The notes under the pieces are model-generated. The model made no database searches. It saw only the letters and a list, made by a program, of their open reading frames with translations, and had not been told where the DNA came from. Positions 1-9,929 of a DNA stretch of 64,000 nt are shown here, one piece after another (position 1 is the first letter of the stretch; each line of letters starts with the position of its first letter). The position numbers and the translations under genes are program-made. This DNA comes from Paracentrotus lividus (lineage: Eukaryota; Echinodermata; Echinoidea; Camarodonta; Echinidae). The DNA lies in assembly GCA_940671915.1 (NCBI GenBank), contig CALNVZ010003430.1, forward strand, positions 21,343,208 through 21,407,207, read 5' to 3'.

Positions 1-146
1 TTCACTAATTCGATTTAGTGATATCAACAAATTCTATTTCTTGATATCAAAAAAGGGATTTGTGTGAAAAACATATGGGAATTAGTGATATCACTAATTC
101 GATTTGGTGACATCACTAAATGGAATTAGTGATATCACAAAATCAC
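1..146. repeat. Palindromic AATTAGTGATATCACTAATT repeat cluster
   Basis: The core AATTAGTGATATCACTAATT is a perfect palindrome near position 81-102, with diverged copies on both sides (for example TTTAGTGATATC near 14 and GGAATTAGTGATATCAC near 122). It may be the end of a larger element that begins outside the window. No coding sense is visible. Confidence 0.6.
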
Positions 147-211
147 AATATATATCAATACGGCTTGCCATACGTTCTTCTCGCATAAAGAAATGAACAG
201 AAAAAGCAATT

Positions 212-502
212 ATGCAGAATAGAAATGAAGAGGTGAAGGGCAAATTTTATTCAGAACATCTTGACCTGCTCACTACAGTAAAGGACACTGATAGATTGCT
301 GTCTTCAGTCCCCATTAATGAAGATGAACTTTCTCTACGAAAATCTGATATTTTTGAAAGATTCGATTCGCTGCAACAAGTTGCAAGTGATCTTCAAGAA
401 ATTCAAGGCGGAGTGAATGAGGACATAGCCAAGCATTCGGATGAGCTTTCCCCAATTATTGTTGACACAATTTCAAAAATTGTGGTCGCTGGCTCTGAAT
501 GA
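212..502 (+). CDS. Small ORF, 96 aa, unrecognised, helical/coiled-coil-like
   Basis: This is an open frame from ATG to TGA with acidic, Leu-rich, helix-forming composition (motif RFDSLQQVASDLQEIQ). There is no signal peptide, membrane segment or cysteine pattern. I do not recognise a family. It lies between a palindromic repeat and a LINE scrap, so it could be the N-terminal part of a transposon protein or an exon of a lost gene. Codon use looks coding-like rather than low-complexity. No splice sites were assigned with confidence. Treat it as a hypothetical ORF. Confidence 0.3.
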   Translation: MQNRNEEVKGKFYSEHLDLLTTVKDTDRLLSSVPINEDELSLRKSDIFERFDSLQQVASDLQEIQGGVNEDIAKHSDELSPIIVDTISKIVVAGSE

Positions 503-684
503 TTAAAGTGTCATCAACCATACAGACGTTGGATTTTGTGTTCTTGAATAATTACTTGTGGCAGTTATAATGAGACATTTGATCTTACCCCAAAAGATTC
601 TGGAGGTTCATCTCAAGCAAGCGATTCAATAGTAAAGGCATCTCCCCCCCCCCCCCACCTACACGGGCCAACTGGTGTACTGCC

Positions 685-936
685 ACCAGCAGCAAGGGCA
701 AGGCAAACCTCCTCAATGACCAGTTTTCATCAGTCTTCAACAACATTGACGAGGACAGAGAGGCCATCCCCAAATTTGGAGCCAGTCCTTACGTCCATTT
801 ATCACATATTGACGTGACTTTAAATGGAATAAACAAACTTCTAAATAAACTTAACACAAAGGGTCTGGACAACAGTCCTCCCAGACTTCTGAAAGAACTC
901 GCAGATATTCTTGGTCCCATTCTTGATACTCGTTAC
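685..936 (+). pseudogene. LINE reverse-transcriptase N-terminal fragment
   Basis: The frame reads KANLLNDQFSSVFNNID at about 700-750, then INKLLNKLNTKGLDNSPPRL and LKELADILGPIL at about 826-930. This is the usual order of a CR1/L2/jockey-like non-LTR reverse transcriptase just upstream of the fingers: a KAEILNxQFxSVF motif, then a VxKLLxxLxxxKxxGPDxIPxRxLKExA motif. The usual GPD is replaced by LDN. The frame stops at about 1,006, and no later RT motif (FxDD box) follows, so this is a short truncated copy. A poly-C tract at 644-656 lies just before it. Confidence 0.6.
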
Positions 937-1033
937 TATGCATCAATTGATACCAGCAGATATAGATGGAGGGCAATGGTCAAAATGCTCATTTTCTATC
1001 TGCCTTGAACAGCAAGAGAGTATTTAAAGCCGA

Positions 1034-1296
1034 CTTGCAATCAGGGTGGTCTATCCCTTTAATTTTTTAGCACGACTGAAGTCATCATTTAACTTATTCC
1101 ACAGCAACATTGACCAAGTGGTAGAAATTTGGTCATGGATGAACACTCAAACTGGACGCTAGCCAGGTAGGGATAGAATTTGTGAGATGTATCACGGCAG
1201 CTCAGCTCAGCTAGCAATAGCCAACATCAGATCACAGAGACATTTTCACATTAATAGTATAATTTGTGTCGCTGTATCCACTGTGGCCTTGGGTAC
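1034..1296 (+). pseudogene. RecQ-like helicase C-terminal fragment, copy A1
   Basis: The DNA aligns by eye with the helicase exons at 3,424-3,700 and 9,290-9,575: the AGCAACATTGACCA block, then GAGATGTATCACGGCAGC, then the region that encodes TVAFGMGIN in the better copies, here TVALGT. Frames are broken by several indels. The match stops at about 1,296 where CCCACGAGACCGACA-type repeats begin. It is a decayed partial copy of the multi-copy helicase seen across the first 10 kb. Confidence 0.5.
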
Positions 1297-3125
1297 AGCC
1301 CACAAGACCGACACCCACGAGACCGACGGCCCGCTAAACCGACGACCCACGAGTCCGACAGTAAAGTAAATAGGCCAACGAGATCGACTATAAACAATTT
1401 AGGCCCACGAGACCGACAACCCACTAGACCGACACTAGATCAAACTGGCCCACGAGACCGACACTACAATGATATGACCCACGAGACAGAAAATTCGCAA
1501 TGAAGGCCCACGACACCGACGGTAGAGCAAAACAGACCACGAGACCGACATTACATGAAGTATACCCACGAGTCAGAAAAGGGACGTCTAAAAGGCAAGA
1601 AAGGGGTGGAAGAGGGAGAGAGAGACATGGCAAGGGCCGAGAAGTCGATCAAAAAAATAAATAAAAAAATAGATGGAAGGGCAAAAGAGAGATAATGAAA
1701 TCAAAGAACTAAGGAGGCAGGTGACCAACGGCAGGTTCGAACAATCCATAGGCTTTGGAAGATTTTCAGGAGGGGGGGCTCAATTTTTGTACCACAGTAC
1801 TATTTCGGGAGGTTTTTCATTACCCCCGGCCCTCCCCCCCCCCCCAGTTGACAGAGGTTTGTGAAAAAGAAGAAGAGGAAAATAAATTATAGACCATCAA
1901 TCAAGCTTAAGAATGTTTACGATGTAAAATTCTATGAAGACCTTGTATTTATTTACTTATTTGTGTGTGTGTGTGTGTGTGTGTGTGCTTTATCATTTCT
2001 TTATGAATGTTGATATGCGAGCGCGAATAGCGAGCTAAAAAAATAAATCATATTGGTAGCCTAAATTTTTTATATCAACTTGAAAATGGTGCATTTTCAA
2101 GCGTTTTTTTTTTTTTTTTTTTTTTTTTAGGGGGGGGGGAGGGGGGGGGGGGCGGCCCAGCCGGCCACCTTGATCCGCGCCGGGGGGGGGGGATGGGGGG
2201 TCATTACAACCTCCTGTTACGGGAGGTTTTTCATTACCCCCCCGCCTCCCCCCCGCCCACGTTGACAGAGGTTTGTGAAAAAGAAGAAGAGGAAAATAAA
2301 TTATAGACCTAATCAATTAAGCTAAGATGTTTACGATGTAAAAAATTCTATGAAGAACCTTGTATTTTATTTACTTATTTGTGTGTGTGTGTGTGTGTGT
2401 GTGTGCTTTATCTTATTTTATGAATGTTGATATGCGAGCGGCGAATAGCGAGCTAAGAAAAATAAATCATATTGGTAGCCTAAATTTTTAATATCAACTT
2501 GAAAATGGTGCATTTTCAAGCGTTTTTTTTTTTTTTTTTTTTTTTTAGGGGGGGGGGGGCGCCCCAGCCGGCCCACCTTTGATCCGCGCCGGGGGGGGGG
2601 GGGGGATGGTCATTACACCTCCTGTTACGTACCTGCCTCCTTATGGTTCTTTGCTTCTAGTCTCTGTTGCCTTCCCCACCTTTTTTCTTTACTTCCCCTT
2701 GTAATTTCTCTTCTTCCCTCTTTTCTCCCTTTTTTTGTTTGCCTTTTAGATGTCCCTTTGCCTACCCAATAAGGGGCGGGGGGGGGGGGGGGTGGGCATG
2801 GCCTCGTGCCCCGTAGATACCCCTGGATATTCACTTGTTTCTTTTTCATGGGCCTAATTGAAGAAACGTCTGACTCTTGGGTATACTTCATGTAACGTCG
2901 GTCTCGTGGGCTGTTTTGCTCTACCGTCGGTGTCGTGGGCCTTATTTGCAAATTTTCTGTCTCGTGGGTCATATTATTGTGCATGGTGTCGGTCTCGTGG
3001 ACCTGTTTGATCTAGTGTCGGTCTAATGGGTCTTTATTTGCTGGCGTCAGTCTAATAGGCCTTTTTTGTCTAGTGTCGGACTTGTGGCCCGTCGGTCTCG
3101 TGGGTGTCGGTCTTGTGGGATGACC
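1297..3125. mobile_element. Fold-back-like element with CCCACGAGACCGACA arms
   Basis: The left arm (about 1,297-1,600) carries many spaced copies of CCCACGAGACCGACA. The right arm (about 2,830-3,125) carries the same units in inverse complement (TGTCGGTCTCGTGGG). Unit spacing and several spacers also match in inverse order, for example TACATGAAGTATACCCACGA against its complement near 2,880. The middle holds a 414-bp direct duplication. The element interrupts helicase-derived DNA: GTGGCCTTGGGTA lies just left and GTGGCCTTTGGTA just right, a possible imperfect target duplication. No transposase is visible inside. Confidence 0.5.
1807..2636. repeat. Tandem direct duplication, unit about 414 bp
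   Basis: The unit 1,807-2,220 is repeated at 2,221-2,636. Both copies run GGGAGGTTTTTCATTACCCC, a GACAGAGGTTTGTG block, a (GT)n microsatellite (about 1,962-1,987 and 2,381-2,404), an ATGCGAGCG block, a poly-T tract, poly-G tracts and CAGCCGGCC/CCGCGCC. The copies differ mainly in homopolymer lengths. The long poly-G and poly-T tracts are also where assembly errors are most likely. Confidence 0.75.
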
Positions 3126-3425
3126 CCGTGGCCTTTGGTACGGGCTTTAATATCAGAGATGTTTTATGGCAGCGCAGACAGCGACAGCCAGTTACACAGG
3201 AGTACTTTTCCAATTCTTATTGTATAATTTGATGTGTCGTAGCCGCAGTGGCCTTTGGCATGGCATAAACGTTTAAGACTTACGTTGTGTTGGGATGTTC
3301 AGTATGTAATGCCTTGGGGAGTACCCTGTGAAATAATGTCCTATTGGCAGGAGATGGGAAGGGCAGGAAGAGATGGGAGGAGGGCATACATGTAAGCCAA
3401 AAAGGGCAAATTTTCCAGCTAAATT
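3126..3425 (+). pseudogene. RecQ-like helicase C-terminal fragment, copy A2
   Basis: Two partial matches to the helicase motif V exon occur here. GTGGCCTTTGGTACGGG lies at about 3,129, and a fuller one at about 3,240-3,395 runs from GTGGCCTTTGGCATGG to TATTGGCAGGAGATGGGAAG. The DNA corresponds to AFGMGIN ... YWQEVGR of the intact copies. Stops and frameshifts occur throughout. It lies directly before copy B, so the helicase 3' region is tandemly duplicated here. Confidence 0.5.
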
Positions 3426-3953
3426 GCAATAAGCGTGGTATATCCCTTAAAGTATTTGTCATGACTGATGTTTAACACTGAACTTACTAATTATTCCACA
3501 TCAACATTGACCATGTGGCCGAGATTTGGGCATGGCTTAACAGTAATACAGGATGCAAGCCATCTGGGCAAAGACTATGCAAGATGCATCATGGATCATC
3601 TGACAGCTACAGCCAGCATTGAATTACTCAATTCTTTTTGTATGGAAAACAGTAAAATTTGTAGTGTTGTTGCAACAGTGGCCTTTGGGATGGGTATCAA
3701 TGTAAAGGATATTCAATATGTAATACATTGGGGAGTGCCATCAGACATCATGGCCTATTGGCAGGAGGTGGGAAGAGAAGGCAGGGATGGGAGGAGGGCA
3801 TGGACCAAAATGATTATATTTCCAGCTGCCCTAGACAGCAGGAGGGTGGAAGAATCGTCCCTGAAAGTTATCAATAGGATCCTGACCAAGACGGACTGCC
3901 TCAGGAAGGGGATCCTGAAATTCCTTACAGTAAAAATAAATGGGTGGGAATGA
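3424..3953 (+). pseudogene. RecQ-like helicase motifs V-VI, copy B
   Basis: The longest open helicase piece encodes VATVAFGMGINVKDIQYVIH, then WGVPSDIMAYWQEVGREGRD and the tail IFPAALDSRRVEES. In the RecQ family these are motif V (AFGMGID-like, contacting ATP and DNA), the VIHxxxPxxxxxYxQExGRxGRDG stretch of motif VI with its arginine fingers, and the start of the post-helicase region. The known role is ATP-dependent 3'-5' unwinding. The first about 25 codons (3,468-3,545) are out of frame with the usual NIDHVAEIWAWLN sequence of copy C, so there is a frameshift. Motifs I-IV are absent here. A multi-copy, broken context argues for a mobile-element helicase, not the cellular RecQ genes. Confidence 0.7.
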
Positions 3954-4036
3954 GAGCAGTCAATTGCATAACCCCAGCTGACTTGGATGGTAGGAAAATA
4001 GATATATGAATCTTTCATCAAAGTGTACTAAACAAG

Positions 4037-4836
4037 ATGTTCAACGGCGAGAGTGGCACTATGCATCCAGATACAGGAGCAGTTGCTGACGAGCAGAAGG
4101 AACAATTCCTTACTGATGCTTTTCACTGCCCTGTGGCGACAGATTCCAGACGGAAACCGGTAGGACAAAATCTATGCGACGCCCACAAGCATTGTAAATT
4201 TGAGTTACAAATGTACGTAGCGCAACAAATTGCCAGTAAGTTGAAAGTGCCAAGAAGGTGTTGGAGAATGAAAAGGAATGCACCTCTATATTCCTGTGTC
4301 GTTAAAGAGGAAAAAATAGAGGGAGAAATACTACAGGGAAAAGTGCCAGAAGAAAGAGCCAAAAGTGGATATCGATGAGAATCAGATAAGAAATGTAGAC
4401 CTTGAAAGTCAGGTAAATTCGATGAAGAAGGAATTGGTTGCTCTAAGGAGTAACAATAAGGACCTGAACAAGAGGATTGAGAGGCTAACGCATTCTACAA
4501 ATCCCACTTTCAATAACGAGAAAAGTTGTTTTAACACCAACATAACAACCTGTGTATATGAACTCTTGGACAACCATGTTGGCGTAATGAGAGTAGCGCC
4601 ATATATCCAGAGTGTCATTCATCATAGATCTACATGTAACTGGGAAAATATGTGCAAGGTTTCCATCAAAGACTACAGTGGAAAACATAAACATCAAACA
4701 CAAATGCGTTGCTCAGCAGAAGATCTCAGAGGATTTTGTAGAAGAAAGATACCCCCTGCGACAGCACACACACATTCACGTTTGGGCAAGTGCCTATGAA
4801 TATTTATTTGAAGACGTCATACCTTTACGGCACTGA
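4037..4836 (+). pseudogene. Transposase-like protein after RecQ copy B, coiled coil
   Basis: Three broken frames follow the helicase. 4,037-4,378 holds Cys/His-containing sequence. 4,365-4,620 holds a heptad-rich coiled coil (ESQVNSMKKELVALRSNN), then TCVYELLDNHVGVMRVAPYI. 4,612-4,836 holds FPSKTTVENINIKHKCVAQQ and a C-terminal tail. The CxYELLxxxVGVxxVAPxI then LPSKTTVxNMNIxRLxxAQ order resembles, from memory, a multi-copy metazoan family of uncharacterised transposase-like proteins. The same order follows the helicase at 10,060-10,360. Frameshifts at about 4,370 and 4,620 break it. Confidence 0.45.
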
Positions 4837-5087
4837 AAATGAATATGCATTTCCTAGTAAACATCTGGCAAATTGCAAATTGGTTTTCCCCCATTCAATT
4901 TATTGTCAAAAACTGAATTAAATTTTGCTTGCATTCAAAGATAAAAATCATTTTACAAATATAAATACATATAAAATTATAATCATAGTAATTAAATAGG
5001 CCTCTTACATATCACAGAAACATTCTACCATACATTTTTTGTATGATATTATTTTTGTCTAACTGTTTTGTGTGTGACATTTCAATC

Positions 5088-5194
5088 ATGGAGGGCTTAA
5101 TAAAAGAACTGGAAGAGGAGTTTGCCATGAAATTGAAGGAGCAACAAAAAAAAAAAGCACTCGTGCAAGCGGCAGGTCACAATGATGTCTTTAT
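5088..5194 (+). pseudogene. RecQ-like helicase N-terminus, copy C (first part)
   Basis: From ATG at 5,088 the frame reads MEGLIKELEEEFAMKLKEQQ and continues to HNDVF, where it is cut by a 778-bp insertion with a target-site duplication. Continuing after the insertion at 5,973 gives IMLPTGYGKS, so helicase coding resumes exactly at Walker A. The ExQxxALxxxxxxxDVFxxLPTGYGKS layout is the Q-motif to motif I layout of RecQ helicases. An in-frame poly-A run (5,148-5,157) is a likely slippage site. This copy is non-functional as read here. Confidence 0.65.
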
Positions 5195-5972
5195 GGGTTG
5201 TTTTACGATCAGGGTACACCGTCAAAAAATTGCCTTCTGTGCACCATAAAACGAAATCTGGGTAACGCCATATCAAATTTTTGATGGTAGGCTATTGGGC
5301 AGTGTTAGAGCAACCTACAAGAGAAAAATGAATTATTGACCATAACTCATTTTTCTAAAAATTGACCATATCTGGCAATTTATGGCAAAATTGCAGTCTC
5401 ATTTTATTTTTTCTAATTTTGAGCATGAGTATCTTTATTATTAGCAATCATTAAGCTTGTTTTCCAATCAGAATTTACTACTGAAATGTGATTGTTTAAA
5501 AATTGAAAACCCCAGAGGCTACAGTTAATCTGAATTCTTTTGACCATTTACCAAAAATGGGGTGCCAATTCTGTCAAAAAATGTCCTCTCCGAATTTGGT
5601 GCTTTTACGCATAGTTAGACATCACTTGATGAAAAATGTTTTTGTCTGTAAGAACACTTGTATATATGCAACAAACTTATAATGTTTACTTCGCCAACAT
5701 CCACTTATATTTCAGACAGTTCACATTACAATGTTGTCAAATCACGTTCCGTCAAAAACGTCCTCTCCGAAAAATGAAGCAATTGACTTTACGTGTAATA
5801 CAAAATTTGAACCCTTATAGAAAAATAAGTTGGTGACTTCATGCCTCCAAATTTAAAAGCAATATCATGTTACTTGTCTAGAACACATACAAAAAAATTT
5901 GGGGAAAACAAAACAACTTTTTTTTTTTGGTCCAGTGAGACAAAATGGTGTACCCTGATCGTAAAACAACCC
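5195..5972. mobile_element. Non-autonomous DNA transposon inserted at Walker A
   Basis: It has perfect terminal inverted repeats of at least 26 bp: GGGTTGTTTTACGATCAGGG continuing to ACACC at 5,195-5,220, and its complement at 5,947-5,972. Both sides are flanked by TTAT (5,191-5,194 and 5,973-5,976), a 4-bp target-site duplication. The interior is AT-rich with no coding frame of substance. Removing the element with one TTAT restores helicase reading into IMLPTGYGKS. The superfamily is not assigned from the termini alone. Confidence 0.85.
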
Positions 5973-6040
5973 TTATTATGCTCCCTACCGGCTATGGAAA
6001 AAGCACATGTTTTGCACTGTACCATAGTCTGTTGGATATG
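5973..6040 (+). pseudogene. RecQ-like helicase motif I exon, copy C (second part)
   Basis: It encodes IMLPTGYGKSTCFALYHSLL. GYGKS is the Walker A P-loop (motif I) that binds ATP phosphates, in the RecQ-typical LPTGYGKS form. The exon probably ends at about 6,040, where ATG|GTATGG could be a donor. Helicase motifs Ia-III (including DEAH) are not visible between here and 8,398, where an LTR-like block intervenes. It is part of the same broken gene as 5,088-5,194 and 8,398-9,890. Confidence 0.65.
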
Positions 6041-6140
6041 GTATGGATGAGGCTTTTCATTAACTTTAATTCATGTACTGCATCCTCTGAACAAATTAAA
6101 GATCTATGTAGTTGTATGAAAAATAATGTTTCCTTATAAG

Positions 6141-7624
6141 TGAGAACATACCTGTTCTGCTGCCCCGATTAGGGAAAGTGCATTAAATTAAGAAATATAT
6201 AATTGGCCTAGCTAAACTTAGGGGTAATGGATAAGCGACCTGGTTACTAGTGGGGAGGGAAGGAAGAGTAGGAATATTTACCGTTTAGGCGAATAAGAAT
6301 TTTGTTAAGACAGGGCTGATAGCTGACCGAGATTCAGGTTTCAAACGGGATGGGTAAGTGGAAATATTTTGAAAAGAGAAGTCAGGACAATGGCTTCAGA
6401 GGGGTAAGCTGATTGGTCAAAAAGAGGGCCTATATGTAAATTTCACCTGGAATATTAGAAATTGATTGGTAGTAAATTAATACATATTAATTAGGGGGCT
6501 GGGATAATAGGTAGTATAAAAAGGACCAGGGGGCTGACAAGACAGGATTTTCTCTTCCGTCGCTGCTCTACCCTGTCAGTCCTCCGGACACCTCAAATTT
6601 TCCGGCCTCGCCTCGCCGAGCCAACTTTCCTTTACTTATTTGAACAAATTCAAATAATGTAATTTTTCATCGATTTCGCCCCTTCTTCCGGGTGTTAGGA
6701 AAAAGAAGGAAGAAGTAAAGGAAATGCAGATTCATAGCGGTGAGATGTGATACTACAATGTAGTGTATGATCTGTAAATATGTATATAGTCTCCTTTCCT
6801 ACTTCTACACCTTCAACGATATAGACTGACGTTAAAATTAACTTGAATAACTGTTCGAGATTTTGTTCGAGTTTTGAAGCCAGATAAATTTAAATTTTAA
6901 AAAGACGGAAGACTTTGAATACATGGTGTGATCGTCAACGAAGACTTCACGAGATCGAGAGTATGTGAGGATCAACTGCGTAGAAGGCACAAATTCACCT
7001 GGTTCATCCAAAAAAGCCAGCTCACTCTTTAAGCAGCCAACTGCCGGTTGAACTCATCGCTCAGAATCAGAGGGAAACATCTTCATGATTTATCTTCACA
7101 ACTTGTCTTCGCAAGCCATCTTAGTTCGTCTCGCATTTACCTTGGACATTGATTGGGTGGCCACCATCTGTTTTATTAAGAACGCTTAATTATAATAAAA
7201 AAGGACAGGACAAAAGGACAGGACTCTTCTTTCTTTCCTTTCTATCTTCTTTTTATTACCAGTATACCTTTTGTTATGTTATATGCTGCGCAGCAACACC
7301 AATTCTGTGAGTATGAAACATTGCATGTTGTTTTAGTACTTTTAACATTTACGTTGATACTTATGCATGTGAATTAAAGAGAGGTAACAACCCGTACTGT
7401 TAAAGTAAGAAACAAATCCTTTCGTCTTCCTAAGCTCTTTATTCAATTGGTGGTTTCGTACATTCGCGTCTATTAACAAATTTAAATTAACAAAACGGCT
7501 TCTACCCAGGTGGAGGGGGTTGCTTTTAACGGACCCATCCCCTCCCCCTGATCCACCCTCCTGATTTTACCAGTCTCTGAAATCAGGTCAGGTGGGCCGG
7601 TTAGATCTACATGAAGTGTTCTCA
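6141..7624. mobile_element. LTR-like block (possible solo LTR)
   Basis: The block starts TGAGAACA (6,141) and ends TGTTCTCA (7,617-7,624), an 8-bp inverted terminus of the TG...CA kind. Inside are a TATA-like GTATAAAAAGG at about 6,513, a downstream GC-rich transcribed-looking stretch, and AATAAAAAAGGAC at about 7,193. It separates helicase motif I from motif IV. Against the call: the 5 bp outside each end (ATAAG and TTGTT) do not match, so no target duplication is seen. No gag or pol coding is present. A different right end near ATTCAATTGGTGG (about 7,441) is possible. Confidence 0.3.
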
Positions 7625-8397
7625 TTGTTGATCATCACATAAATTTGTTATTATGGCATATGAAATTAAAACTAAAACTTATCTTATTTGAAAATTATCT
7701 ACTGTGTTAAGCAGTGAGGAAAAAAAAAAAATAAAATGGGCAAAGCATAGCTTTCCCCCACGAACGCATAGTTTGGAGTTTTCCCCCACGTACACGTTGC
7801 GTGCATAAATAGAAGTGATTTTTCTTAACTCGTGGCAGACTCGTCTGAAACGGCCCACACAGAACTTAACTGGCCAACTTACAATATTAATTACGTACTT
7901 TTGTACACAACTCCAATCCAACTGAACTAAAACCTTTCCAACGGAAACACCTTATTTTCTTATAAGGGACGACATGGCCACCAATACCAGGTCCAGAATG
8001 AAAGGGAGCGAGGGTGGTGCGGTCAACATCATACAGGGCAACGGTGACGGCCGGTACAATATACATTAGCCTTGATAACCTGTATGTTGGCCCTACACTT
8101 GTTCAATTATCATAGAGACTATTGATCATATATTAATCTCCATAGTTTCTCACATTATACTATATTCATTTACATTAGCCTTTATGACCTTGACCCTACA
8201 CTGTTAAATTATCACAGTGTAGCTTCAATCTCGATAGTTATAATTTAATTTAATTTAACTGATATGATGTAATGCTTAGAATGATTACATAATCACTAAT
8301 GTACTGTCAGATTTTCAGGATTATTCTTTCACTGAACGAGCAACAGAGGTTAATCAAAATGATAAAGATGATAAGCACCCTTTGAAAGAAATACCAT
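7625..8397. other. No gene recognised; AT-rich spacer
   Basis: No conserved coding frame was found. The stretch contains degenerate GACCTTGACC/ATACATTAGCC segments repeated at about 8,063-8,220 and short AT runs. It lies between the LTR-like block and the tandem motif-IV repeats. Confidence 0.5.
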
Positions 8398-9120
8398 TCA
8401 TTTTTTAGTTTACCCTTAGGCCTAATATCCACCTAGCGATGTAAAAATGTTCCAGTCGAGACCATGAGGAATACCTTCAATGGTACCTGGATATCTTGTA
8501 GGAAGAGAGAGAACATGCACCAAGGCCACCAATATGCACAGTATGACATTAAAAAGTTACTGTACTGAAACTGAAAATTCATTTTTTAGTTTACCCTTAG
8601 GGCTAATATCCACCTAGCGATGGAAAGATGTTCCAGTGGAGACCATGAGGAATACCTTCAATGGTACCTGGATATCTTGAAGGAAGAGAGAGAACATGCA
8701 CCAAGGCCACCAATATGCACAGTATGACATTAAAAAGTTACTGTAATGAAACTGAAAATTCATTTTTTAGTTTACCCTTAGGGCTAATATCCACATAGCG
8801 ATGGAAAGATGTTCCAGTCGAGACCATGAGGAATACCTTTCATGGTACCTGGACATCTTGAAAGAACAGAGAGAACATACACCCAAGGTCATCACATATG
8901 CACAGTATGACATAAAAAAGTTACTGTAATGAAACTGAAAATACATTTTTTTAGTTTACCCTTAGGGCTAATATCCCCCTAGCGATGGAAAGATGTTCCA
9001 GTCGAGACCATGAGGAATACCTTCAATGGTACCTGGATATCTTGAAGGAAGAGAGAGAGCACGCACCCAAGGCCATCATATATGCACTGTATGACATATA
9101 AATGTTACTGTAATGAAACT
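8398..9120 (+). repeat. Four tandem copies of a helicase motif-IV exon
   Basis: Four units of about 181-184 bp begin at about 8,398, 8,578, 8,759 and 8,943, each with CATTTTTTAGTTTACCCTTA and GTTCCAGTCGAGACCATGAG or close variants. One frame encodes DHEEYLQWYLDILKEERE in units 1, 2 and 4 and a near copy in unit 3, then APKAIIYALYDI in unit 4. In RecQ helicases a long helix followed by PKxIIYC is the entry to the second RecA domain (motif IV). Each unit is preceded by TTTACCCTTAG, which could act as an acceptor. Unit 1 has a stop before the motif (ATGTAA). The missing Cys and varied ends suggest decay. Confidence 0.65.
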
Positions 9121-9292
9121 GAAAATTATTGATATTTACTGTATATCTATTGAGCAAAGAGATGGCCCAGAGATGACAATTTTAATCAAATTAATTAAAA
9201 TTTAAACAATTCACAACTTTCTTCTTTCTCATCAGAAATTGCTTAAACCTTTACTGATCTGTTGATTTTGATTTTTTTTCCCCCCTTTCTAA

Positions 9293-9890
9293 GTGAACTT
9301 TCAATCAGAGTGGAGTTATCCCTTTATTTTTTTTTTTATTTTAAACATGACTAAAGTGACTTATTTTACTTCAAAACTACAATTTCACAGCAACATTGAC
9401 CATGTGGCAGAGATATGGGCGTGGCTCAACAGCAAAACGGGATGCGAGTCGTCAGGCAACAGACTCTGCGAGATGTTTCATGGCTCATCAGACAATAACA
9501 CCCAGCATCGAATCACAGAATCTTTCTGCCAAGAAAATAGTAAACTTTGTTGTGTTGTCGCAACAGTGGCCTTTGGCATGGGTATTAATGTAAAGGATAT
9601 TCAACATGTTATTCATTGAGGGGTTCCCTCTGACATCATAGCCTATTGGCAGGAGGTGGGAAGGGCAGGCAGAGATGGGAGAAGGAAATGGGCAAAAATG
9701 GGCAAATATTCCCAGCTGCCCTAGACAGCAGGATGGTGGAAGAATTGTCCCTGAAAGTTATCAATAGTACCCTGGCTAAGAAAAACTGCCTCAGGAAGGT
9801 GATCATGAAATACCTTACACTAAAGGAAATGGATGAGATTGAGAATGTGCATACCCTATGCTGCATTGGAAAGTAGGAGAGTACTGCCTA
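9293..9890 (+). pseudogene. RecQ-like helicase motifs V-VI, copy C
   Basis: The frame reads SNIDHVAEIWAWLNSKTG, ENSKLCCVVATVAFGMGI and NVKDIQHVIH, then a nonsense TGA at 9,617-9,619 where copy B has Trp (TGG). After it, in the same sense, come GVPSDIIAYWQEVGRAGRDG and, after a frameshift at about 9,690, PAALDSRMVEELSLKVIN. The motif order is that of RecQ motifs V and VI. At least one nonsense and one frameshift show this is a pseudogene. Its better 5' part makes it the reference for copies A1, A2 and B. Confidence 0.7.
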
Positions 9891-9929
9891 AAGAAGGGGA
9901 TCATGAAATTCCTGTACAGTAAAGAAAAT

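Noticed and set aside
2035-2316. 93-codon minus-strand frame rich in Pro and Lys
   Set aside because: It is poly-G and poly-T read as protein; homopolymer tracts of the 414-bp duplication explain it fully.
7679-7921. 80-codon minus-strand frame
   Set aside because: No family resemblance, no splice context, and an A-rich start; likely chance.
8398-9120. CRISPR-like look of regularly repeated units
   Set aside because: Units are about 181 bp and wholly similar, with no unique spacers between short repeats, and the DNA is eukaryotic; it is a tandem exon repeat.
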